Assembly (NCBI GenBank): GCA_028281075.1
Contig: JANQKO010000336.1
Coordinates: forward strand, 1 to 5,566
Length of the DNA stretch: 5,566 nt
Direction of reading: 5' to 3'
Source: Alphaproteobacteria bacterium
GTDB lineage: Bacteria; Pseudomonadota; Alphaproteobacteria; GCA-2731375
This document shows positions 1-5,428 of this stretch, piece by piece (positions within the stretch are counted from its first letter, which is position 1; each line of letters opens with the position of its first letter). Both the position numbers and the translations under genes were made by a program. The notes below the pieces were generated by a model that worked only from the letters and a program-made list of their open reading frames with translations, was not told the origin of the DNA and ran no database searches.

Positions 1-28
1 AGACCATGATGGTGGGGAGAAAGGCGGG

Positions 29-1327
29 CTAGACGAGCCACAGCGCGATCTGCGGAAAGAACAGCAGCAGCCCGAGCGCGATGAACTGCAGGCCGATGAA
101 CGGCAGCAGCGCGGCGAAGATCTCCTGCAGCGTCACGTCGGGCGGCGCGACGCCCTTCAGGAAAAATGCCGCCGGCCCGAACGGCGGACTGAGATAGGCG
201 GCCTGGACGTTCAGGCTGAACAGCACGCCGAACCAGATCGGGTCGAAACCGAGCGTGGAGACGATCGGCACGAAGATCGGCATGGTCAGCAGGCAGATGC
301 CGATCCAGTCCATCACCGTGCCGAGCACGAAGACGACCAGCATCATGACGGCGATCACGCCCAACGGCGAGATCGGCAGGTTGGTCATCAAATCGGCGAC
401 GAACCGGGTGCCGCCGATCAGGCCGTAGACGCCGATCAGCGCCGCCGCGCCGAAGGTGAGCCAGAGGATCATGCCGCAGGTCCGCATGGTCTGCAGCGAG
501 GCCTGCCACAGCATGTCGAGGTGCAGGCGCCCGCGCGCCCAGGCCGACAGCATGGCGCCGGCGACGCCGACCGCGGCGGCCTCGCTGACCGAGGCGACAC
601 CGCCATAGATGCTGCCCAGGACGGCGACGGCGACGGCCATGGGCAACACCAGCTTGCGGAGCTGTCCGAGCTTGTCACGCAGCGGCATGCCGTCAAGCTC
701 GGCGGCGACCGGGCCGAGCGCCGGATCGAGACGGCAACGCAGGGCGATATAGCCGAGATAGAGCGCCGCCAGCATCAGGCCCGGTCCGATCGACGCGAGG
801 AACAGATCGCCGATCGACACATTGGCGGTCAGGCCATAGACGATCAGCACCAGCGAGGGCGGGATCATCGCGCCCATCGCGCCACCGGCGCAGATCGTGC
901 CGATGGCCAGCTTGCGGTCGTAGCCGAGCCGCAGCATCTGCGGCAGGGCGACCAGGCCGAGCAGCACCACCTCGCCGCCGACGATGCCGGTCATCGACGC
1001 CATCAGCACGGCGGCGACCATGGTCTGCAACGCGACGCCGCCGCGGACCCGCCCGGCCCAGACATGCATGGCGTCATAGAGGTCGCGGGCGATGCCGGCG
1101 CGTTCCAGGATCGACGCCATCAGGATGAACATCGGCACCGCGACAAGCACGTAGTTGTTGACCAGCGCGTAGATCCGGCTGGAGATCAGCGGCAGGCCGT
1201 TCGGACCGAAGCTGAGCAGCAAGGTCACCACGGCGACCGCGCCGGTGACAAAGACCAGCGGCATGCCGAGCATCATCAGGACGACGATGGCGGCACCCAT
1301 CAGGGCCGTGATCTCGGCGATCTCCAT
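29..1327 (-). CDS. dctM: TRAP transporter large permease subunit (DctM family)
   Basis: This is the 12-TM-type large membrane subunit of a tripartite ATP-independent periplasmic transporter, which moves the substrate across the inner membrane using an ion gradient (family knowledge). At 432 residues it has normal family length, and it is hydrophobic almost throughout. DctM landmarks are visible: VPMFILMASILE near 64-75, the loop SMTGIVGGE near 111-119 followed by LPQMLRLGYDRKLA, GAMGAMIPPS at 149-158, ASVSEAAAVGV at 245-255, GTVMDWIGI and TMPIFVP at 336-354, and LSPPFGPAAFFLKGVAPP at 379-396. The last block resembles large subunits paired with TakP/FcbT-type binding proteins (COG4664-like) more than the C4-dicarboxylate DctM. 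The ATG at 1327 lies 7 bases after the dctQ stop; only a weak AGG overlaps that stop codon, so translational coupling to dctQ is likely. It is the last visible gene of the operon. The symbol is the generic family name and does not imply dicarboxylate transport. Confidence 0.95.
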   Translation of the reverse strand: MEIAEITALMGAAIVVLMMLGMPLVFVTGAVAVVTLLLSFGPNGLPLISSRIYALVNNYVLVAVPMFILMASILERAGIARDLYDAMHVWAGRVRGGVALQTMVAAVLMASMTGIVGGEVVLLGLVALPQMLRLGYDRKLAIGTICAGGAMGAMIPPSLVLIVYGLTANVSIGDLFLASIGPGLMLAALYLGYIALRCRLDPALGPVAAELDGMPLRDKLGQLRKLVLPMAVAVAVLGSIYGGVASVSEAAAVGVAGAMLSAWARGRLHLDMLWQASLQTMRTCGMILWLTFGAAALIGVYGLIGGTRFVADLMTNLPISPLGVIAVMMLVVFVLGTVMDWIGICLLTMPIFVPIVSTLGFDPIWFGVLFSLNVQAAYLSPPFGPAAFFLKGVAPPDVTLQEIFAALLPFIGLQFIALGLLLFFPQIALWLV

Positions 1328-1334
1328 GCCGGGC

Positions 1335-1799
1335 CTAGCCGTCGTCGCGGTCGCGCAGGACCTGCACGACCACCTGCACGATCATCAGCGCCGCGGTCAC
1401 GACCAGCAGCGGCCTCAGGATCGCCGGCGTCGGCGAGTTGAACGCCGATTGCGTCGTCTGCCAGTTGCTCAAGGCCTGCCAGGCCAGCGCGAATCCGCCC
1501 CAGGCGACGGCGCCGAGAAAGACGATCGCCAACGACAGGTTCAAGAGCCGGAGAAGCGGCCGGGTCCAGTCCGGCAGGCGGTCCGAGAGCACGGTGATGC
1601 GGATGTGCTCGCGCCGTTCCAGGGCATAGAGCCCGCTGACGATGAAGGCGACGGCACTCAGCAACACGGTCGTCTCGTGCACCCAGACGGTCGGCGCGTT
1701 GAACAGATACCGCATCGCGACCTCGTAGACGCTGATCGCCACGCAGAGCAGGAACAGCGGGCTCAGCCAGGCGCCGATGGCGGCAGACAGCCGGCTCAT
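1335..1799 (-). CDS. dctQ: TRAP transporter small permease subunit (DctQ family)
   Basis: This is the small four-helix membrane subunit that pairs with DctM to form the TRAP membrane complex. The chosen start gives 154 residues, beginning MSRLSAAIGAW, within the usual DctQ range. Four hydrophobic segments are visible at about 9-28, 40-60, 84-105 and 126-147. The family signature is present: R30-Y31 followed by P36, W39 and E42 (RYLFNAPTVWVHE), then a second helix ending in YALERREHIRITVL (58-71), where the H-I-R of DctQ proteins sits at 65-67. Start choice: AAAGGGA lies 4 bases before the ATG at 1799, whereas the in-frame ATG at 1817 (MSQRDP...) has no Shine-Dalgarno sequence. The open frame continues to 2042 inside dctP, but that extension is arginine-rich and unlike DctQ, so I treat it as a shadow. 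The gene lies between dctP (100 bases upstream) and dctM (7 bases downstream). Confidence 0.92.
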   Translation of the reverse strand: MSRLSAAIGAWLSPLFLLCVAISVYEVAMRYLFNAPTVWVHETTVLLSAVAFIVSGLYALERREHIRITVLSDRLPDWTRPLLRLLNLSLAIVFLGAVAWGGFALAWQALSNWQTTQSAFNSPTPAILRPLLVVTAALMIVQVVVQVLRDRDDG

Positions 1800-1803
1800 G
1801 GGG

Positions 1804-1810
1804 TCCCTTT
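1804..1810 (-). promoter_or_regulatory. Ribosome binding site of dctQ (decides the start)
   Basis: On the minus strand the sequence reads AAAGGGA, 4 bases before the ATG at 1799. The alternative ATG at 1817 is preceded by CGCGCGGG with no Shine-Dalgarno match. The spacing is slightly short but acceptable. This favours the 154-residue DctQ over the 160-residue form. Confidence 0.6.
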
Positions 1811-1848
1811 GCGACATCCCGCGCGTATCGTCCCGCAGGCCCACGGCG

Positions 1849-1884
1849 CGCCGCCGTCCCGGCACCAGGGCCGGGACGGCGGCG
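1849..1884 (-). promoter_or_regulatory. Strong stem-loop between dctP and dctQ
   Basis: A perfect 14-bp inverted repeat (arms 1849-1862 and 1871-1884) encloses an 8-base loop (1863-1870). The arms are nearly all G/C, and in dctP-dctQ mRNA the hairpin begins 15 bases after the dctP stop codon. No run of U follows the stem on the minus strand (the next bases are GCGCC), so it does not look like a complete intrinsic terminator in that direction. The likelier role (inference) is to protect the 3' end of the dctP message or partly attenuate transcription, so that the periplasmic binding protein is made in excess over the membrane subunits, as TRAP systems commonly need. Confidence 0.75.
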
Positions 1885-1899
1885 AAAAGCCGGGCGCCG

Positions 1900-2946
1900 C
1901 TAGAGCAGCCCGATCTGCCGCAGGAACGACGTCTGGCTGTCGACGATCTTCCGCGCCATGTCGGAGTCCTTCGCCAGATCCTGCCAGACCTCGGCCGCGA
2001 CCTCGCGGAACCGCCGCCGCTCGCCGGCGTTCCAATCGACAAGGACGATGCCCCGCGACTCGGCCGCGGCGGCGATCTTGGCGTCCTCGATCATCAGGCG
2101 CTGGTACATGTCCCGGCCAAAGTCGCGCGTGGCGACCGTCAGGACCGACTTCAGGTCGTCCGGCAGCGCCCGCCAGCGATCCATGTTGACGACGATGTCG
2201 GTCGCCGGCATGGAGTGAAATCCGGGATAGATCTGGTACTTCGCGATCTTCTGGAACCCGAGGTCGACATTCATCGACAGCGTGCCCCAGTCGGTCGCAT
2301 CGATGACGCCACGCTCGAGCGACGTATAGACCTCGCTGCCCGGCAGGTTGACCGGCGCGGCGCCGAAGCGTTCCAGGATCTTGCTGACGGCGCCGGTGGG
2401 CGCGCGCATCTTCACGCCCTTGAAGTCGGCGGTACCGGCGACGGCGACCTTGGACGGGATCGACTCCATGCCGTGCCAGACCAGGCCGACGTGATAGGTG
2501 TTGTATTTCGCGTAGAGCTCGCGCGCCAGTTCCTTACCGCCGCCATATTCGTACCAGGCCTGCATCTGATCCGGCCGCTCATAGGCGCCGGCCAGGTCGC
2601 CCAGCATGACGAAGGCGACGTCCTTGCTGGCCGCGTAGCCGCCGCCGCCGTTCTGACCGTCGAGAATCCCCTGGGCGACGGTGTCGAACAGCTCCAGCGG
2701 CCCGACGACCGTGCCGTTCGGCAGCGGCTCGATCTCCAGCCGGCCGCCGCTCATTTCCGACACGGTGCGGCAGAAATCCTCGAACACTTTCATGTTGATC
2801 GAACCGGCGGCCCACAGTGTCTGCATGCGCCACTTGAACTGGGCTTCGGCGGCGGCCGGCCCGGCCGCCAGGCCGAACCAGGCGACCAGCGCGAACAGGC
2901 CGGCCAGCACATGCGGCAGGCGCATGGAAATCAATCGCTTCGGCAT
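1900..2946 (-). CDS. dctP: TRAP transporter periplasmic substrate-binding protein (DctP; TakP/FcbT-like branch)
   Basis: This is the extracytoplasmic solute receptor that binds the substrate in the periplasm and delivers it to DctQM. It has 348 residues, typical of the family. The N-terminus is a signal peptide: MPKRLISMR, a hydrophobic stretch at about 11-27, then small residues (AGPAAAEAQ, 28-36) giving a likely cleavage near residue 33-35. The mature part starts FKWRMQTLW. Family marks include GGRLEIEPLPNG (67-78), FKGVKMRAP (175-183) with the conserved substrate-carboxylate Arg at R181, and the block LPGSEVYTSLERGVIDATDW (201-220). YGGGKELARELY (134-145) and AKYQIYPGFH (235-244) resemble the TakP/FcbT (COG4663) branch for 2-keto acids, lactate or chloroaromatics. 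The start at 2946 follows AGGGGAG with a 7-base spacer; the open frame reaches further upstream to 3045, but that part is not signal-peptide-like. It is the first gene of the operon and is divergent from the LuxR-type regulator. The exact substrate cannot be read from the sequence. Confidence 0.95.
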   Translation of the reverse strand: MPKRLISMRLPHVLAGLFALVAWFGLAAGPAAAEAQFKWRMQTLWAAGSINMKVFEDFCRTVSEMSGGRLEIEPLPNGTVVGPLELFDTVAQGILDGQNGGGGYAASKDVAFVMLGDLAGAYERPDQMQAWYEYGGGKELARELYAKYNTYHVGLVWHGMESIPSKVAVAGTADFKGVKMRAPTGAVSKILERFGAAPVNLPGSEVYTSLERGVIDATDWGTLSMNVDLGFQKIAKYQIYPGFHSMPATDIVVNMDRWRALPDDLKSVLTVATRDFGRDMYQRLMIEDAKIAAAAESRGIVLVDWNAGERRRFREVAAEVWQDLAKDSDMARKIVDSQTSFLRQIGLL

Positions 2947-2953
2947 CCCATAT

Positions 2954-2960
2954 CTCCCCT
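2954..2960 (-). promoter_or_regulatory. Ribosome binding site of dctP (decides the start)
   Basis: AGGGGAG on the minus strand, 7 bases before the ATG at 2946. It is the strongest Shine-Dalgarno sequence near any in-frame start and places the signal peptide at the N-terminus, which rules out the longer open frame beginning at 3045. Confidence 0.8.
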
Positions 2961-3058
2961 GAGCGTTGTTTGTTCGGCACCCCGCGACCGCCATGCCGGC
3001 AGACCGCGCGCCACGATAGCAACCAGTCCGACCCGTCCACATCACCCGGCCGGAGGAT

Positions 3059-3085
3059 ATTTTACAAATTTTTACTGTAATTCAA
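3059..3085 (-). promoter_or_regulatory. Candidate promoter for the dctPQM operon
   Basis: Within the only AT-rich island of the divergent region, the minus strand has TTGAAT (3085-3080, -35-like, four of six matching TTGACA) and TAAAAT (3064-3059, -10-like, five of six matching TATAAT). The spacer is 15 bases, shorter than the ideal 17, which would suit a promoter that needs an activator (inference). Transcription would start near 3052 and give a leader of roughly 105 bases before dctP. I saw no convincing sigma-54 site and no comparably good promoter for the plus-strand regulator. Confidence 0.4.
3062..3080. promoter_or_regulatory. Candidate operator: dyad TTACA-N9-TGTAA
   Basis: A 5-bp inverted repeat with a 9-base spacer (TTACA at 3062-3066, TGTAA at 3076-3080) lies between, and partly over, the -10 and -35 elements proposed for dctP. 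The same segment holds a near direct repeat, TTTACA/TTTACT, offset by 10 bases (3061 and 3071), about one helical turn. The overall 19-bp length suits a dimeric LuxR-type HTH protein, and the divergent regulator gene is the obvious candidate to bind here. The short arms in AT-rich DNA mean chance is possible. Confidence 0.35.
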
Positions 3086-3156
3086 CTTGCGCCGGCCACG
3101 AATGCGACGCACTATTCGCGGTCCTGACGGACCGGCGGTCGACAAGGGACAAGGGG

Positions 3157-3162
3157 AGAAGG
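3157..3162 (+). promoter_or_regulatory. Ribosome binding site of the LuxR-type regulator
   Basis: AGAAGG ends 10 bases before the ATG at 3173, inside a purine-rich leader (3141-3162) that contains a tandem GACAAGG repeat. A second GGGA lies only 2 bases before the ATG, too close to be useful. The ATG at 3173 is the first start in this frame that fits. Confidence 0.5.
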
Positions 3163-3172
3163 TCTTGGGACA

Positions 3173-4312
3173 ATGGGACACGCCCTGGAGACGGTGATCG
3201 ACAGGATCTACGACGCCGGGCTCGGCAGCGATAGCTGGGCCTGCGTGGTGGCCGATATCTGTCGGCAATGCGGCGCCGAGAGCGGCGTGCTGGTGATCAA
3301 CGATCAGCGAACGGGAGAACTTCGGTTTTCCGACGAGAACGGTCTGGCCGAGGACTACCGCCGGCTTTACGTCGAAGACCTGCGGGACGACGACCTGCGG
3401 CTGAACGACCTGCTGCGCCATCCGGTCGGCACGCTGCGCACCGATACCATGATCGACGACTACGATGCCTACAGGAACAGCCGTGCCTACCGCGAGCTTT
3501 ACACCAAGCTGGGCACGGAGCACGCGCTTGGCGCCTTCCTGTATGACGACGGCGCGCGCGTGTTCGGTCTGCGGCTGTTCCGCCCGCATCACGCCGGACC
3601 CTTCGTCGACGACGAGATCCGCCGCTACGAACGGCTGATGCCGCATCTTTCGCGCGCCTTCCGCCTGGCGGCGGCCATGAAGGCCGAGGACGGCCGGCTG
3701 GCGCGGATTGAGCTGGTGCTGGACCTGCTGCCGCAGGGGCTGCTGATCGCGGCCGAATCCGGCGCCGTTCTGGCCTGCAACCGGGCCGCGCGGCGGATCG
3801 TCGGCCCGGTCGACACGACGGGCACCGCGTTGACCCGCCGCATTGCCGCCGCCGCGTTCGACCATTGGCGAACGACCGGCGCGCGAAGCTATTTGTCGAT
3901 GCTGGAACGGACGGGCGATACCTGCCTGCAGATCCGCGCCGAACTGATGGCGCCACCAGGCGCGTGGGGCGAGGCTCCGGCACCGGTCGCCGCCGTCATG
4001 CTGGTACCGGCCGACGCCACGCCGGCGCTGTCGATCCCGGCACTGCAGGCGCTCTATGGCCTGACCGAAGCCGAGGCGCGGGTGCTCGAACGATTGGTTG
4101 CCGGCGACACGCTGGATACCTGCGCGCAATCGCTCGGCGTATCGCGGGAAACCGTCCGCAGCCACCTGCGGGCGATCTTTTCCAAGACCGGCGTCGGCCG
4201 GCAGGCCGACCTGATCCGTCTGGTGCTGAGCGGCCCGGCGATTCTCGAACGCATCGATCGCCTGATCGCGGCCTGCGGGCCGGCACCGATGCCGACCGCA
4301 AGCCGCGCCTGA
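3173..4312 (+). CDS. LuxR-type helix-turn-helix transcriptional regulator with N-terminal sensor-like region
   Basis: A cytoplasmic DNA-binding regulator of 379 residues. The C-terminal LuxR/FixJ-type HTH is clear at about 297-351: LTEAEARVLERLVAG, then LGVSRETVRSHLRAIFSKTGV (321-341), with the recognition-helix pattern S-x-E-T-V-R-S-H and the tail RQADLIRLV. Residues 1-170 form a mixed alpha/beta region, and about 180-280 looks like a degenerate PAS fold (LDLLPQGLLIAAESGAVLACNRAA near 183-206). I see no response-regulator receiver domain and no convincing acyl-homoserine-lactone-binding domain, so quorum sensing is not supported; binding of a small metabolite is a guess. It is transcribed away from dctP with 226 bases between the starts, the usual arrangement for a local regulator of the neighbouring operon (inference). 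The 3' end faces the oxidoreductase gene with a 10-base gap and no visible terminator between them. Confidence 0.9.
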   Translation: MGHALETVIDRIYDAGLGSDSWACVVADICRQCGAESGVLVINDQRTGELRFSDENGLAEDYRRLYVEDLRDDDLRLNDLLRHPVGTLRTDTMIDDYDAYRNSRAYRELYTKLGTEHALGAFLYDDGARVFGLRLFRPHHAGPFVDDEIRRYERLMPHLSRAFRLAAAMKAEDGRLARIELVLDLLPQGLLIAAESGAVLACNRAARRIVGPVDTTGTALTRRIAAAAFDHWRTTGARSYLSMLERTGDTCLQIRAELMAPPGAWGEAPAPVAAVMLVPADATPALSIPALQALYGLTEAEARVLERLVAGDTLDTCAQSLGVSRETVRSHLRAIFSKTGVGRQADLIRLVLSGPAILERIDRLIAACGPAPMPTASRA

Positions 4313-4322
4313 GACGCGCCCG

Positions 4323-5363
4323 CTAACTGTTCAGCCGCGCGGCCCTGGCCATGACCTCGACGGCCTCGTCCTGCTGGGTGCGGACGCCGAAGCCGCTGAT
4401 GCCGGAATCGGCCCAGGCGCGGAAGCGCTCGATGATGCGGGCCGGCGGGCCGACCAGCGACTTGGTGTCGACCCACTCGTCGGGCACCGCGTCGGCGGCC
4501 TCGTCCTTGCGCCCGGCCAGATACAGCTCCTGGATCCGCGCCGCCGCGTCGCCATAGCCGCGCCGGATCAGCATGTCCTTGTGGAAATTCTTGTCGCGGT
4601 GGCCCATGCCGCCGACATAGAGCGCGGTCTCGGGCTTCAGCTTCTTCAGCGCCGCGCCGACGTCGTCGTTCACCTCGACATGGGCGTTGGGGAAGATCTC
4701 GAAATCGGCCAGCGACTTGCCGTTGCCGGCGCGCTTGAAGCCCTCCTCCAGCCAGGGCAGGTATTCCGGCAGGGAGCCCGGCACGAAGCCGAGTGGCAGC
4801 CAGCCGTCCGCGATCTCGGCCGTCAGCCGCACGGTCGCCTCGTTGCCGGTGCCGAGGAAGATCGGGATATCGGGCTTCATGTGCAGGATCGATTTCAGCG
4901 GCTTGCCGACGCCCAGCGCGCCCTCGCCCGTATAGGGCAGCGAAATCTCGCGGCCGTCATGGCTGACCGGCGCCGCGCGGGCCCAGATCTTGCGCATGAT
5001 GGCGACATAGTCCTTCAGCCGCCAATAGGGCTTGCCCCAGGGCTGGCCGTACCAGCCCTCGACGATCTGCGGGCCGGACACGCCGAGGCCGGCGATGAAG
5101 CGGCCGCCGCCGGCCATGGCATCGATGGTCGCGGCCGACATGGCGGCGTTCGCCGGCGTGCGCGCGGCGAGCTGCATGATCGCCGTGCACAGCCGGATGC
5201 GCTCGGTCCTGGCCGCGAGGTAGGCCAGCGGCGTGATCGCGTCCGAGCCATAGGCCTCGGCCGTCCAGACCGAGTCGTAGCCGAGCGCTTCGGCCCGCTG
5301 CACGCGCGCCACCGGCAGATCCATATGCGCGCCGGAATAACCAAGAAACAGACCGAGCTTCAT
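4323..5363 (-). CDS. Luciferase-like (LLM) oxidoreductase, probably F420-dependent, Rv3520c-like
   Basis: A cytoplasmic flavin- or F420-dependent oxidoreductase of the bacterial-luciferase-like TIM-barrel superfamily, 346 residues, normal for the family. The N-terminus MKLGLFLGYSG gives the first strand; AEALGYDSVWTAEAYGSDA (24-42), RIRLCTAIMQLAARTP (55-70) and GLGVSGPQIVEGWYG (92-106) are typical of LLM proteins, the last being very close to the mycobacterial Rv3520c group as I remember it. DIPIFLGTGNEATVRLTAEI (165-184) with ADGWLP (185-190), and YVGGMGHRDKNFHKD (249-263) followed by GRKDEAADAVPDEWVD (284-299), extend that resemblance to the C-terminus. The start at 5363 follows AAGGGAG with a 5-base spacer; the frame continues to 5402, but no Shine-Dalgarno sequence supports the longer form. 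The substrate is unknown. Whether it uses F420 or FMN cannot be settled from the sequence, and F420 synthesis is patchy in proteobacteria. Confidence 0.9.
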   Translation of the reverse strand: MKLGLFLGYSGAHMDLPVARVQRAEALGYDSVWTAEAYGSDAITPLAYLAARTERIRLCTAIMQLAARTPANAAMSAATIDAMAGGGRFIAGLGVSGPQIVEGWYGQPWGKPYWRLKDYVAIMRKIWARAAPVSHDGREISLPYTGEGALGVGKPLKSILHMKPDIPIFLGTGNEATVRLTAEIADGWLPLGFVPGSLPEYLPWLEEGFKRAGNGKSLADFEIFPNAHVEVNDDVGAALKKLKPETALYVGGMGHRDKNFHKDMLIRRGYGDAAARIQELYLAGRKDEAADAVPDEWVDTKSLVGPPARIIERFRAWADSGISGFGVRTQQDEAVEVMARAARLNS

Positions 5364-5368
5364 TTTCA

Positions 5369-5375
5369 CTCCCTT
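5369..5375 (-). promoter_or_regulatory. Ribosome binding site of the LLM oxidoreductase (decides the start)
   Basis: AAGGGAG on the minus strand, 5 bases before the ATG at 5363. It supports the MKLGLFLG start and argues against the in-frame ATG at 5402, which would add 13 basic residues not expected before the first barrel strand. Confidence 0.75.
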
Positions 5376-5392
5376 CAACCGAACGCAACGAC

Positions 5393-5408
5393 GGCGGCCC
5401 ATGCCGCC
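5393..5408 (-). other. Small hairpin upstream of the oxidoreductase gene
   Basis: GGCGGC and GCCGCC form a 6-bp stem with a 4-base loop in the 65-base gap between the coiled-coil gene and the LLM gene. No U run follows on the minus strand, so termination is doubtful, and in DNA this rich in GC a chance origin is likely. Confidence 0.25.
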
Positions 5409-5428
5409 CCCATCTTGATGACCCAGGT

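Noticed and set aside
1..28. Start of a further gene downstream of dctM (ATG on the minus strand at 7-5)
   Set aside because: Only two codons fit in the window and no Shine-Dalgarno sequence precedes them, so nothing can be supported.
521..1441. 306-residue plus-strand frame opposite dctM
   Set aside because: Its composition is highly skewed (His, Asp, Gln, Arg), which is what hydrophobic permease codons give on the opposite strand; no ribosome binding site or domain is visible.
1800..2042. N-terminal extension of DctQ overlapping the 3' end of dctP
   Set aside because: The added residues are Arg/Ser-rich and precede the real first transmembrane helix; a Shine-Dalgarno sequence sits at the internal ATG at 1799.
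3010..3040. Possible sigma-54 promoter (GG and TTGCT elements) upstream of dctP
   Set aside because: The best GG-to-GC spacing is 11 bases rather than the strict 10, and the -24 element lacks the TGGCAC core.
3087..3116. Possible promoter for the regulator (TTGCGC, 17 bases, CACTAT)
   Set aside because: Each hexamer matches only about three of six consensus bases, which is not better than chance.
3130..3140. 11-base dyad GACCGGCGGTC upstream of the regulator
   Set aside because: It is short, has a single central base and is made of common GC-rich words; no second copy was seen nearby.
1777..3234. 485-residue plus-strand open frame opposite dctP and running into the regulator start
   Set aside because: It is antisense to a clear signal-peptide-bearing DctP, has Arg/Asp/His-rich composition with no recognisable motif, and is typical of shadow frames in GC-rich DNA.
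3062..4165. 367-residue minus-strand frame opposite the LuxR-type regulator
   Set aside because: The regulator has a clear HTH in the plus frame, while the opposite frame has no family features.
3173..4312. Quorum-sensing LuxR/acyl-homoserine-lactone receptor
   Set aside because: At 379 residues it is much longer than the usual 230-250, and I could not find the conserved autoinducer-pocket pattern in the N-terminal part.
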